NCBI RefSeq assembly: GCF_000518665.1 | Contig: NZ_JAEA01000008.1 | Location: forward strand, 186,001 to 250,000 | DNA from: Microvirga flocculans ATCC BAA-817 | GTDB taxonomy: Bacteria > Pseudomonadota > Alphaproteobacteria > Rhizobiales > Beijerinckiaceae | Direction of reading: 5' to 3' | Length of the DNA: 64,000 nt | Part shown: in pieces, positions 37,172 to 46,014 of the stretch | Layout: the number at the start of each line of letters is the position of its first letter | Numbering within the stretch: the first letter of the stretch is position 1 | Program-made: the position numbers and the translations under genes | The notes under the pieces: generated by a model | Told to the model about the DNA's origin: nothing | Database searches by the model: none | Seen by the model: the letters and a program-made list of their open reading frames with translations, nothing else

Positions 37172-38128
37172 TCAAAGATGTTCTTCGATGAGTGGGATGG
37201 TGGAGAGAACGGTAGAATCGACAGATTTGGCGCGAATAGTTTTCCTTTGCGGCGCTATCGAAACGTCAGAAATACGGCTTTCTAAAAAGCGCACTATCGA
37301 TTCCCTAGCACCAAATTTAAACAAGTCATTATGCGCCGCGGGCCGAAATCGCTCAAATGTCTTTGGCTTGTTCGCCAACTTGAACAATCCCTCGCCGAAA
37401 CCAATCGGGACTGTCCTATCTTGTTCTCCATGCTGAAACAGGATTGGCGCATGGACAGCTGCGATCTGCAGGTCTGACCGGAAGGGATCCCGGATCAGCG
37501 ATTGAACAGGAAACCAAGGGTACCGATGCGAGGCGACGGCCGCGATCGACGTGAATGATCCCTGGAGGATAACGGCCGCTACCTTCTCTTGAGCAGCCAC
37601 ATGTACGGCGAGAGCCGATCCCAAGGATTCGCCCACTACAACGATTCGGCTTGGCTCGACGCGAGCGGCCAGCCAGCGGTATGCCGCTTCAGCATCCATG
37701 CGCAATCCGGCTTCGCTCGGAGCGCCCGTTGAGCCCCCGAACCCCCTGTAATCGATTGCCAAGAGGCCGCCTCCGATGCTGAGGAGTCCCTCGATGCGAT
37801 CGACGCGACGTCCGAGCGCTCCGCCTTTTCCGTGAAAATAGAGGAAGACCCATCCGCGCTCGGGTGGCGGACGGTACCAAGCCTGGAGAACCTGTTCGTC
37901 TCGGGTCTGAAGCTCGACGGCCTCAAGCCCACTCAGACCTAGGGATTGCGGGGACATGCGTACGCGATCCGGCGAGAAAACGAACTCCCTCTGCCCAATG
38001 TAAAGCCATGCCAAGGCAAGCAGGTACACCAAGCCGGCTATGGACAGTCCGGCCTTAGCGAGGGTCCAGACCAAATGGCGCTTCGAGGCCTTCACGGCGT
38101 CATGCTCCTGTTGCCTGCCGCTGATCAC
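37172..38128 (-). CDS. Membrane-anchored alpha/beta hydrolase (BEM46-like)
   Basis: A 318-residue serine hydrolase with one N-terminal transmembrane helix (residues about 20-45), placing the catalytic domain outside the cytoplasm or at the membrane. The oxyanion region FYFHGKGGALG-like is present, the nucleophile lies in VVGESLGSALA, the aspartate in HGEQDRTVP and the histidine in AAHNDLF. The substrate is unknown. It converges with the nitroreductase gene, 18 bp away. Confidence 0.85.
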   Translation of the reverse strand: MISGRQQEHDAVKASKRHLVWTLAKAGLSIAGLVYLLALAWLYIGQREFVFSPDRVRMSPQSLGLSGLEAVELQTRDEQVLQAWYRPPPERGWVFLYFHGKGGALGRRVDRIEGLLSIGGGLLAIDYRGFGGSTGAPSEAGLRMDAEAAYRWLAARVEPSRIVVVGESLGSALAVHVAAQEKVAAVILQGSFTSIAAVASHRYPWFPVQSLIRDPFRSDLQIAAVHAPILFQHGEQDRTVPIGFGEGLFKLANKPKTFERFRPAAHNDLFKFGARESIVRFLESRISDVSIAPQRKTIRAKSVDSTVLSTIPLIEEHL

Positions 38129-38268
38129 ACGAGCCCACCCCTCGATACAACCACAGCTCTAATTTATCCACATGTTGTAACTTTACATTGTTGAGCCGGC
38201 TGTGTAAGCGGGCGCAATCATCAGGTCTAAGACCACAAACCTACAACCAGAAGCAACAGGGGCGCACC

Positions 38269-39195
38269 TTGAAAAGCAGCATTTCCGAGTTCACTCACGT
38301 TAAGTCAGGTTTGGAGTTCAACAACCTACTGGCGAAAAATGGCGTCTCGGCAAGGTCTTTGGTCTCGACGGTCGTGAAAGACACGGTGGACCCTGGAATT
38401 GTCGTTGTCGGCTCCATCCCGAAGGGTTTCGCCAAGCCGGAATCCGACATTGACCTGTTGGTCATAACGGAGCGTGAGGCGGATCATCTGCCGGGAAGCC
38501 CGACCCTGGTCCTCAAGGCAGGGGCGAACTCGCGCACCTACATGCACAAGGTTTCCCTGAATGGCATCGAAATCGATGTCGAAGCGATTTCCTTAGAGAC
38601 GCTCTCGGAACTGAAGACAAGCGTTGGCTCGCTTTACCGCTTCTTCACGACACAGTCTTCGTCAGAGCCGATTCCCGAGCTCTCGCAGGAGGACGTGCGT
38701 CTGATCGACATGCTGCGACACGGATGGGCCATCTCCGGAGAGCAGCAGATCGACCTGTTCAAGAGCAGCTTCAAGGCCGATCTCCTGCCCATCTATTTCG
38801 CCGTCTACAACACCATCCAGATGCTGGAGTATTTCGAGGACGTGATCTCGCTCAAGAACGAGGATCCGGCCACGCTCTGCGGCATCGTCAGGATATGCAT
38901 GGTTCGAGCCGCGATGGCGTTCCTTGGTGCGGGAGGGATCACGGATCAGAACGAGAAATGGACCTGGAAGCACCTGAACCGCGTTGCGAGCAAGCTCGAC
39001 CCGGTAGGCCAAGCGCTGATCGAGCAGATCGTTCACCATGCTTTCCTCAGCATCCGCGACATCCAGGATCGCGACCAGCTCGTGTCCGCCATCGATGGCA
39101 TCCGTCAGAAAGTTGAGGGTTACCTGTGCCTCAACCCCATGGTCAAGGGAACGCTGGCCTCGGTGAGGTCCAAGTTCACCTACTCCTTCGACTGA
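38269..39195 (+). CDS. Nucleotidyltransferase-fold protein
   Basis: A 308-residue protein with a Pol-beta-type nucleotidyltransferase site: VVGSIPKGFAKPESDIDLLVI, giving GS at 48-49 and Asp60/Asp62, with a later Asp in GIEIDVEAIS as the third metal ligand. The C-terminal 170 residues are helical. The TTG at 38269 is chosen because GGGG lies 8-11 bp upstream; another TTG at 38188 is in frame. It stands before the asparagine-synthetase-like genes and may belong to that cluster. Acceptor and nucleotide are unknown. Confidence 0.72.
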   Translation: MKSSISEFTHVKSGLEFNNLLAKNGVSARSLVSTVVKDTVDPGIVVVGSIPKGFAKPESDIDLLVITEREADHLPGSPTLVLKAGANSRTYMHKVSLNGIEIDVEAISLETLSELKTSVGSLYRFFTTQSSSEPIPELSQEDVRLIDMLRHGWAISGEQQIDLFKSSFKADLLPIYFAVYNTIQMLEYFEDVISLKNEDPATLCGIVRICMVRAAMAFLGAGGITDQNEKWTWKHLNRVASKLDPVGQALIEQIVHHAFLSIRDIQDRDQLVSAIDGIRQKVEGYLCLNPMVKGTLASVRSKFTYSFD

Positions 39196-39267
39196 CGAAG
39201 CCCGCCGTCTTCTCATTTCGAATCGAACCATCAGCACGACGAGACACGTCGGAGGCAGCCCCCGATC

Positions 39268-41151
39268 ATGTGCGGCATACTTGCGATCATTGATGACCGT
39301 CCCGCTCCGGCGCATAAGAGAGCGGGGCTCGTTTCCGAGATGCTCCGGCATCAGATGCGCCGCGGGCCGGATGAAGCTGGCGTGAAGGTCTCAGGCTCCG
39401 TCGCCCTCGGCCATAATCTGCTGCGGATTTTCCCGGACGCCATGTCGCGGCAGCCGATGGCAAGCGACGACGGCCGGCTTTCCATATGCTTCAACGGCGA
39501 GATCTATAATTACCTGGAAATTCGCGAGCAGTTGGGAACTGCGGGCATCCGGTTCAGAACCGATACGGACACCGAGGTGATCCTCAGGGCTTATGAGCAT
39601 TTCGGCACGGACTTCGTCGCGAAGCTCAACGGCATGTTCGCCCTTGTCATTCATGACGCTGCAACAGGGCGGGTCATCGTTGCTCGTGACCGTTTCGGGC
39701 AGAAGCCCCTTTACTGCTTCATGTCCTCGCGCCTCAAGATTTTCTCCTCATCGATATCCTCGATCCTCGCCCATCCGGACGTGGCGGTAGATGTGGACGA
39801 GCAATCCTTGCGCGAATACCTCCATCTGCTCGATACCTTTGACAACCGCACCTTGTTCAAGGGGGTACGCCACTTCCCGGCCGCAACCCTTTCCGTTTTC
39901 TCCGATGCTGCCGTTGAGTTGCATGCGGAGCAGTTCGTCGAGACCACGTTCCAGGCCGATCCGGGCAAAGGAGCGGTTACGGACAAGGCAGTAGACCTCT
40001 GCTACGATCTCTTCGCCAAGTCTGCCAAGAGGCAATCCCGCGTGGGCGGGCCGCTGGCCGCTCACCTCAGCGGCGGCCTGGACTCAAGCGCCATCGTCGC
40101 GACTTTGAGGGGTGAAGCCCCTCAGGATTTGAGGACCTATTGCTGTACATATGGCAGTGACACGTCGGGCCTCTATCCTGGAGAGGAGGAGTTCGAGGAA
40201 GCTCACTATGCGGCAGAGGTTGCAGCCTCCGTCGGCGTTAGTCACGGCACGGTAAGCGTCTCCCCTTCCGACTATTACGACATTTTCCCTGCTCTCGTTG
40301 AGGCTTTGGAAGAGCCCAAAGGGAATTCTTGCGTGCCCCATTTCCTTTTGGCTAGGGAGATCAGTGGCTCTGCCCGAGTTTTCTTCAGTGGTGAGGGTGG
40401 CGACGAGTTCTTCGGCGGCTATTGGTGGAAGTATGCATTGAGCCAGAATCCCGTGCGGGACGAGCGTGCGTCTGCATATTTCTCGGCCCTCTGCGCGGGC
40501 GACGAGAGCTGGCTGTCGTCTCTCGGAAGAATTGACCCGTCAGTGCGAAGCAATGTCCGGAACCGCTTCCAAGCCGATTTCGACAGATCCCCGTCCGCCG
40601 ACGCCCTCGATGAGATCATGTCCTATGAGTCTCGCCATTTCATGCAGTACCTGCTCGTCCAGGCTGACAAGCTGGCAGGATACTTCAGTTTGGAGGGGCG
40701 TTACCCCTTCTTGGACAACGATCTTTTCGAGTTTGTGAGGACAAGTCCCGTCGGCTGGCGTCATGATCCCACCCAACCCAGCAAGCATCTCCTGCGGCGC
40801 GCGATGCGCGGAAGACTGCCGGCGCATATCCTGGACCGCAAGAAGATGGGCTTTGTCGCTCCTGAAGGAGGATGGTACAGGAGCGTCCTGTCCCCTCTGG
40901 TCAGAGCAGTCCTCCTGCGTCAAGGCGGCCTCGTATCGGGCCTGATCGGGATCAACGCTCTCGAGGATGTTCTTAGTCGGCACGAGCGCAGCGAAAAGAA
41001 CTACCGCAAGCTGATCTGGGGCTTGATGTCCCTCGAGCTCTGGCACGCCCACTTCATCCAGGGGTCGGACGTGACCGAGGTCTTGTGCGCATCGCCGCAT
41101 AATGTGTTCACGCTCAGTGAGGGCAAGAAACTCGCAGGGGCAAGCCGATGA
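39268..41151 (+). CDS. Asparagine synthetase (glutamine-hydrolysing)-like amidotransferase
   Basis: A 627-residue AsnB-family enzyme. The start MCGILAI gives the N-terminal nucleophile Cys2, and SICFNGEIYNYLEIR and ARDRFGQKPLY complete an intact glutaminase. The synthetase domain has the pyrophosphate loop SGGLDSSAIVA and FSGEGGDEFFGGY. Such enzymes make asparagine or amidate other carboxylates, including in capsule and antibiotic pathways. Its direct coupling to a second AsnB-like gene, a NUDIX gene and an NDP-kinase-like gene argues for a special substrate rather than free aspartate. Confidence 0.88.
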   Translation: MCGILAIIDDRPAPAHKRAGLVSEMLRHQMRRGPDEAGVKVSGSVALGHNLLRIFPDAMSRQPMASDDGRLSICFNGEIYNYLEIREQLGTAGIRFRTDTDTEVILRAYEHFGTDFVAKLNGMFALVIHDAATGRVIVARDRFGQKPLYCFMSSRLKIFSSSISSILAHPDVAVDVDEQSLREYLHLLDTFDNRTLFKGVRHFPAATLSVFSDAAVELHAEQFVETTFQADPGKGAVTDKAVDLCYDLFAKSAKRQSRVGGPLAAHLSGGLDSSAIVATLRGEAPQDLRTYCCTYGSDTSGLYPGEEEFEEAHYAAEVAASVGVSHGTVSVSPSDYYDIFPALVEALEEPKGNSCVPHFLLAREISGSARVFFSGEGGDEFFGGYWWKYALSQNPVRDERASAYFSALCAGDESWLSSLGRIDPSVRSNVRNRFQADFDRSPSADALDEIMSYESRHFMQYLLVQADKLAGYFSLEGRYPFLDNDLFEFVRTSPVGWRHDPTQPSKHLLRRAMRGRLPAHILDRKKMGFVAPEGGWYRSVLSPLVRAVLLRQGGLVSGLIGINALEDVLSRHERSEKNYRKLIWGLMSLELWHAHFIQGSDVTEVLCASPHNVFTLSEGKKLAGASR

Positions 41152-42785
41152 AGCGCTCCTGTCGTGTATCCGCCTCGGTAACGCACGGGCTCCGTCTTTC
41201 TGGCTTTAAGGAATTCGGAAAAATATCCGTCGCCGTTGTTGAGGCTCTGGAAGAAGAGCCCTGGAAAGTCGAAGAAGAACTTGCCTCAGCGTATGCGGAG
41301 CGGGGGCCGGCTGCATTGTCCGATTTCACGCGCCGGGCCAGCTTCCTGCTGGTCGACCATGCCGCGGGTGAAATCCATGCGGCCCGCGATCCCGTCGGTT
41401 TGGGAAGTCTTTTCTTCGCCGACACGCGGCAGGGAACAACTATCGCCAATGACATTGCACTCCTGATCCGGCCTGGAGACAAGCTGTCCGTATGCCCCAA
41501 GGGGCTTATCCAGTACCTCACATTCCAGTACACGCCTGCACCCTTCACCCTGCTGAGCGGCGTCCAAAAGCTTCATCCGGGCGAGGTCAGGACCAACCGC
41601 ATCCATGATGGCGCGCTCGTCGGCGTTCAGAGGCTCTCTCCCCTTCGCTTCGGCTCCAACACCCTGTCCGGACGAGAGCTCGAGGATGTGTTCGGCGAAG
41701 TATACGGGCAGCTCCGGGATTCGGTCGCAGGCCGCAAGGTGGGCGTTTTGGCGAGCGGCGGCGTCGATTCAACGACCAACGCGCTTTGGCTGAAGCGTGT
41801 CGGAGCCGAGCCTGTTCTCCTGACGGCCAGCTTCCAAGATCCGGAGTTCGACGAAACGCCGTATGTCCGAGATCTGAGCGCTCACCTTGGCCTTTCACTG
41901 CGGACCCATGTGGTCACAGCCCAGCCTCGTGGAGACCTGGCGCGGCTGATCGGCTTCCTGGCGGAGCCAATCTGCGACCGGGCCCTCATTCCGACAGGCG
42001 CGTTGCTATCCGCTTGCGGCCATGACCTGAGCAGCATCGTTTCGGGCGAAGGTGGTGACGAGCTTTGGGGCCCTCCCCGGCGCTGGCCCGCACACGTTGA
42101 TCTGGCAGCCCCCTTCCTTACTGCGAGCGATCTCGCGAGCACCTACCTGCGCGCATCCGCGGCGACCAGCATAGATGACCGCCGTCATATGCTGAGCTCC
42201 TCGCTCGCTGCGGAAATCGAAGAGGAACAAGACCGCGCTGCCAAACTGTTGGAATCGCTGATGGTCGCGGCAGAGCCGCAAGACTGCTTCCAGGCGGTCA
42301 AGGCGGCGCAAATCGGCACTTGGCTTCCCGAGAACGTCATCGCGAAGGACCGGGCCGCGGCAGATGTCATCGGGGCCCGTCCCCGCTTCCCCTTGGCTCA
42401 CCGGCTGTGCATGCAGTTCGTCGCCGGCCTGTCAAACCACGAGCATTTGCGCGGCTGTAGCGGCAAGGAGCTCCTGCGCTCTTTCCATCGCGGATCCGTA
42501 CCGGAATCCGTATGGAGCAAGCCCAAGCATAAATTCAAGGTTCCGCCCGGCACGTGGCTGACGCAGCCTGTCGCCGAGCAGGTCTGCCGACGGATCCGCG
42601 ACGGAGGCACAGGGCTGGACCGGTTCTTCTCTGCCCATTTCATCGATTCTCTGGCGGCTGAGGCTTCGCGGCTGGACGATCGCCTTGTATGGGGCATCCA
42701 CACTCTCACGGAATGGCTCGACGCGATCAAGGCGCGGGCAGGATCCACTATCCATGACGAAACCGACATATCGCATACTGCTTGA
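41148..42785 (+). CDS. Asparagine synthetase-like protein without glutaminase cysteine
   Basis: A 545-residue paralogue whose N-terminal domain retains the Ntn fold pattern (SFLLVDHAAGEIHAARDPVG) but starts MKRSCRV, so Cys2 is lost and glutamine cannot be hydrolysed in the usual way. The synthetase domain is intact: LASGGVDSTTNALW and VSGEGGDELWGP. This state is typical of beta-lactam synthetase and lasso-peptide cyclases, which adenylate a carboxylate and let an internal or foreign amine attack. The ATG overlaps the previous stop (ATGA). Confidence 0.87.
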   Translation: MKRSCRVSASVTHGLRLSGFKEFGKISVAVVEALEEEPWKVEEELASAYAERGPAALSDFTRRASFLLVDHAAGEIHAARDPVGLGSLFFADTRQGTTIANDIALLIRPGDKLSVCPKGLIQYLTFQYTPAPFTLLSGVQKLHPGEVRTNRIHDGALVGVQRLSPLRFGSNTLSGRELEDVFGEVYGQLRDSVAGRKVGVLASGGVDSTTNALWLKRVGAEPVLLTASFQDPEFDETPYVRDLSAHLGLSLRTHVVTAQPRGDLARLIGFLAEPICDRALIPTGALLSACGHDLSSIVSGEGGDELWGPPRRWPAHVDLAAPFLTASDLASTYLRASAATSIDDRRHMLSSSLAAEIEEEQDRAAKLLESLMVAAEPQDCFQAVKAAQIGTWLPENVIAKDRAAADVIGARPRFPLAHRLCMQFVAGLSNHEHLRGCSGKELLRSFHRGSVPESVWSKPKHKFKVPPGTWLTQPVAEQVCRRIRDGGTGLDRFFSAHFIDSLAAEASRLDDRLVWGIHTLTEWLDAIKARAGSTIHDETDISHTA

Positions 42786-43539
42786 CCGCGGCTTCACGCG
42801 CCGATCCTTAGCGATCGATTATCAGCCTCGTGCCTGGTCCGCAGACCGAAGCAACGGGGAGACGAGCCATATTGATGAGGTGTGGCTGCAGCGGGAGCTG
42901 CGCTCCAGAGCCGAAGGGCGCGACTTGTACGACTCCGAGCTTTATCGGCTGGACAGCTTTTCTGCGAGACCGGAAGGGATTGTGCTGCATCTCGGAGATA
43001 CTTCGTACAAAGAGTATATCGCGACGCGCCTCCCATCTTGCACGATGAAACGGGCTGACCCGATCGGAACGGCCATCATCCCGATCAGCGCCGACGGGTT
43101 CATACCCGTCGGGCGGCGCTCGTCAAAGGCGGAGGTGAACCCCGGCCGGTTCTTTACCTTCGGCGGTTTCTTTGACCGGCAGCAAGATTGCGACCGGCAT
43201 ACAGGGCGTCCCGATCTCTTCCATTGCGCGCAGCGCGAGGTCAAAGAGGAATTCGGCTTGGCCCTCCCAGAGGAGGCCTTGGAAGGCCTTGGTATTGTCT
43301 ATGACGAGCTAAGTTGCCACCCTGAGATTTCCTTCGGATGCCGGCTCCCTCTCGCCAAAGCGGACTTAAGCGAGCTTGATTGGAGCAGCGAGCTCGCGGA
43401 TCTGACCTTCGTGCATGTCAGAGACCTTGATCATTTCGTCAGGGACAATGAGGAAGAGATCACAAGCACCCTCGTCGGCGGCTTTGCGCTTCTCAGCAAA
43501 TGGATGACCCAGCATGAAGACCGCGCCGTTTACGCCTGA
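42754..43539 (+). CDS. NUDIX hydrolase
   Basis: A 261-residue protein. Residues 85-260 form a NUDIX domain; the Nudix helix reads REVKEEFGL after a Gly-Gly-Phe turn, with somewhat wider spacing than the consensus. The N-terminal 85 residues include LHLGDTSYKEYIATRL, similar to plant NUDT9-type proteins. NUDIX enzymes cleave nucleoside diphosphates linked to other groups. It overlaps the preceding gene by 32 bp and the following one by 26 bp, so the three are coupled. Confidence 0.82.
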   Translation: MTKPTYRILLDRGFTRRSLAIDYQPRAWSADRSNGETSHIDEVWLQRELRSRAEGRDLYDSELYRLDSFSARPEGIVLHLGDTSYKEYIATRLPSCTMKRADPIGTAIIPISADGFIPVGRRSSKAEVNPGRFFTFGGFFDRQQDCDRHTGRPDLFHCAQREVKEEFGLALPEEALEGLGIVYDELSCHPEISFGCRLPLAKADLSELDWSSELADLTFVHVRDLDHFVRDNEEEITSTLVGGFALLSKWMTQHEDRAVYA

Positions 43540-44668
43540 GCAGCTCAGCTGCGGATCCAACTACTATGTGGACGGCGGCTTCCACGAGGAGATGTTAGGA
43601 TCGCTCAACGGCCTTTTGGGTGAGGATCTTGTCCCTGCCCTCGGCAGTCTAGCCATGTTGCTGCTGAAGCCCGACGCGATCAGGTCGGGCAAGGCGGACG
43701 GCATCCTCGCCGCCATCTTCGATAAAGGCTACCATGCTGTAGCGGCCCTGCCTGTGTTGAACCCGCGCGAGCGATACTTCGAAGATCTCTACAAGTTCAA
43801 CCTGACCCTTCGGAACTCGCAGAACCAGATCGCCAGTTGGTGGGTGAACAGGCAGCTTTACACGATGGGGCCCTCCCTCATCATGGTTGTGACCCGACCG
43901 GGCCCCCTTCCGGCCTCCCTCCATGCTGAGCTTGCGTCCCTTAAAGGGCCGTCGAACCCCTATCAGGCCAGACCGGGCGACCTGCGCTACGATTTCGCCG
44001 GCTGCAACCGCTCCGTCAACCTCATCCATACCTCCGATGATCCTGTCTCGATGGCTCGGGAACTCTTGATCTTCACGGATCCCGAGCGCCTTCGCGCCCT
44101 TGTCAGGACCGGCGCTGAAGCGCGGCGGTTCGGCAGGACTTCAGGTCTCCATCGTGAAGCCTTGGAGCAGGCCCGCCTCGCCCTCGCGTCTATGGAGGGG
44201 ACGAGGATCGATACGGACCTGCCGAGATGCATCGCGCACCTCGCGACCAGAGCGCTGCTAACGGCACTTCCCGAATTTGTGGACCTAGCAGGCAAGTTGG
44301 GGGCGATCATGACTCCGTCGGATGCGGCATGGCATGATCGTTCAGGCCTGGATGCTTGGACGCTGCTCATGGCGGCCGGGATCAGGTTGCAGGGGCAGCT
44401 TCGCCACCAGGACAGAGGGCACGCTTCCACATTGCTGGGAAGCGCCATTGCCGGATTGCTCCTGTTTCCCGAATTGGACGACGACGCAGCGCTAGCGCAC
44501 CTGAAGACGCTCGAGGCCGAAGGCATCTACGTTTCTGCCTGGGAGCGTCTCGTCATCCTCTCCTCGGCCCATTATGGCGCGGACATTCGCAGCATGCTTT
44601 CGGCTTCGGGACTTCGTCTGCCACAGCGCTTTGACGCTGTGCACCGTGACGAACGGATTGCTGTCTGA
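43514..44668 (+). CDS. Nucleoside diphosphate kinase-domain protein
   Basis: A 384-residue protein. Residues about 50-195 match NDP kinase: LLLKPDAIRSGKADGIL, then SNPYQARPGDLRYDFA, then NLIHTSDDPVSMARE, where the histidine aligns with the catalytic His and only the next Gly is changed to Thr. Ordinary NDP kinases have about 140 residues; here an additional 45 residues precede the domain and about 190 helical residues follow. A metabolic kinase or phosphotransferase dedicated to the cluster is likely. Confidence 0.8.
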   Translation: MKTAPFTPEQLSCGSNYYVDGGFHEEMLGSLNGLLGEDLVPALGSLAMLLLKPDAIRSGKADGILAAIFDKGYHAVAALPVLNPRERYFEDLYKFNLTLRNSQNQIASWWVNRQLYTMGPSLIMVVTRPGPLPASLHAELASLKGPSNPYQARPGDLRYDFAGCNRSVNLIHTSDDPVSMARELLIFTDPERLRALVRTGAEARRFGRTSGLHREALEQARLALASMEGTRIDTDLPRCIAHLATRALLTALPEFVDLAGKLGAIMTPSDAAWHDRSGLDAWTLLMAAGIRLQGQLRHQDRGHASTLLGSAIAGLLLFPELDDDAALAHLKTLEAEGIYVSAWERLVILSSAHYGADIRSMLSASGLRLPQRFDAVHRDERIAV

Positions 44669-44691
44669 GCCACATTCAACGGAGCGCGAAA

Positions 44692-45882
44692 TTGTTCACC
44701 CGGATCGGCCCGGTCTTCCTGGGCCACTTCCTCATGACGATCTCTTTCGGCATGATCAACCCTGTCCTCGGACTGTACGCTCAAGGCTTCGGCGTCAGTG
44801 TCGGCCAGACAGGTTTTCTCTTCGCCATCGGTGCTGGGGTCAGCATTGTCGGAGCTCCTCTAGTCGGGCGGGCGGCAGAGCGCATCAGAGCGGAATACAT
44901 CTGCATCGTTGTCTTTGCTCTGAGCAGCGTCAGCATTTGCGGGACTTATTTTTCCGACAGCTTCGGAGAGCTGTTGTTCTGGCGTTTCGTGGGCGGTGTT
45001 CACGCAGCTGGCATCCCGACGCTGCTGGCGGCACTAAGCGCCTCAGTTCCGCGGGAAACGCGAGGCGTCGTTGCCTCGTGGATACAAGGGCTGATCCCTG
45101 TCGGATTCGTTGTCGGTCCTGCCCTGTCGGGGCTTTTCCTGAACTCGATATCGGGTCAGGGGATCGAGACGGCGGTCGCGGTCGCTGGCGCTCTATCCTG
45201 CCTGGCCTCTTTGGTCTTCGCCGTCGCGATCAGAAATGCGCTGGCCTCAGAGGCCCCACCCGCTGAGCGGAAGGTTCACGCTTGGAGTCAGCAGCCCGGG
45301 AACGGAACCACGACGATGCTCTCCATCGTCGTGGTCCCCGTGATTGTATCGGTGACCGCCCTTTTCATCTATTCGGGGGTGTTCAGTGTTTTGTATCGTT
45401 GGGTCTCGCTCAGCGAGGGATCCGACACGGCGGTCATCGGCTTCGCCTACTCGTTCTTCAGCTTGTGCAACGCCTCCGCGCAGCTCTTCGTATTTCCGCT
45501 CATTCATAAAAAGGTGGAGAGCAAGCGCCTCGCTCTCTACTCTATCGGCCTGTTGGCTCTTGGCGCACTGCTTCAGGTTGCGGGCAGCGGGACCGTGAAC
45601 CTGATGGTGAGCATCGCTTTCCTGACCACCGGAGCGGGCCTCTGCGCCTCGGCATGTACCGACTGGATCCTGCTTTCGATAGGAGACGGAGCCAAGACCG
45701 GCCTTTTCGGGACGTTAGGCCTGATCAACGGGGTCGCCAAGCTCCTGAGTCCGATCGCCCTGAGCTACGGCATCGCATATCTGTCTTTAGGAACTCTCTT
45801 CGGCGTGGTGACGCTTCTGGCGAGTACCGCACTGGCCGTGGCCATGATCCACTCCGTTCTGCGGCCTGCCCGAGCGGTGTGA
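44692..45882 (+). CDS. MFS transporter, probable exporter of the cluster
   Basis: A 396-residue 12-helix major facilitator protein. The helix 2-3 loop AAPLVGRAAERIRAEY-like motif A is recognisable, and helices are evenly spaced in two halves. A TTG start at 44692 with GGAG 8 bp upstream is used. Placed 24 bp after the NDP-kinase-like gene on the same strand, it may export the product of the cluster or give self-resistance. Confidence 0.82.
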   Translation: MFTRIGPVFLGHFLMTISFGMINPVLGLYAQGFGVSVGQTGFLFAIGAGVSIVGAPLVGRAAERIRAEYICIVVFALSSVSICGTYFSDSFGELLFWRFVGGVHAAGIPTLLAALSASVPRETRGVVASWIQGLIPVGFVVGPALSGLFLNSISGQGIETAVAVAGALSCLASLVFAVAIRNALASEAPPAERKVHAWSQQPGNGTTTMLSIVVVPVIVSVTALFIYSGVFSVLYRWVSLSEGSDTAVIGFAYSFFSLCNASAQLFVFPLIHKKVESKRLALYSIGLLALGALLQVAGSGTVNLMVSIAFLTTGAGLCASACTDWILLSIGDGAKTGLFGTLGLINGVAKLLSPIALSYGIAYLSLGTLFGVVTLLASTALAVAMIHSVLRPARAV

Positions 45883-46014
45883 CCGGCATCCCGCCACACC
45901 GTAAAGTGCCCTCTGCCCAGACCATGGCAGTCCCGGCTTGCGAAGGCGCACCTTGTCCATCCACCCTTCTCTATCGAGCGGCCGTATCCGCTTGTTTCGC
46001 CCAAGGAAAATACT

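Noticed and set aside
38269..45882. Lasso-peptide cluster, suggested by the Cys2-less AsnB-like protein
   Set aside because: No precursor peptide, transglutaminase-like protease or RiPP recognition element is visible nearby.
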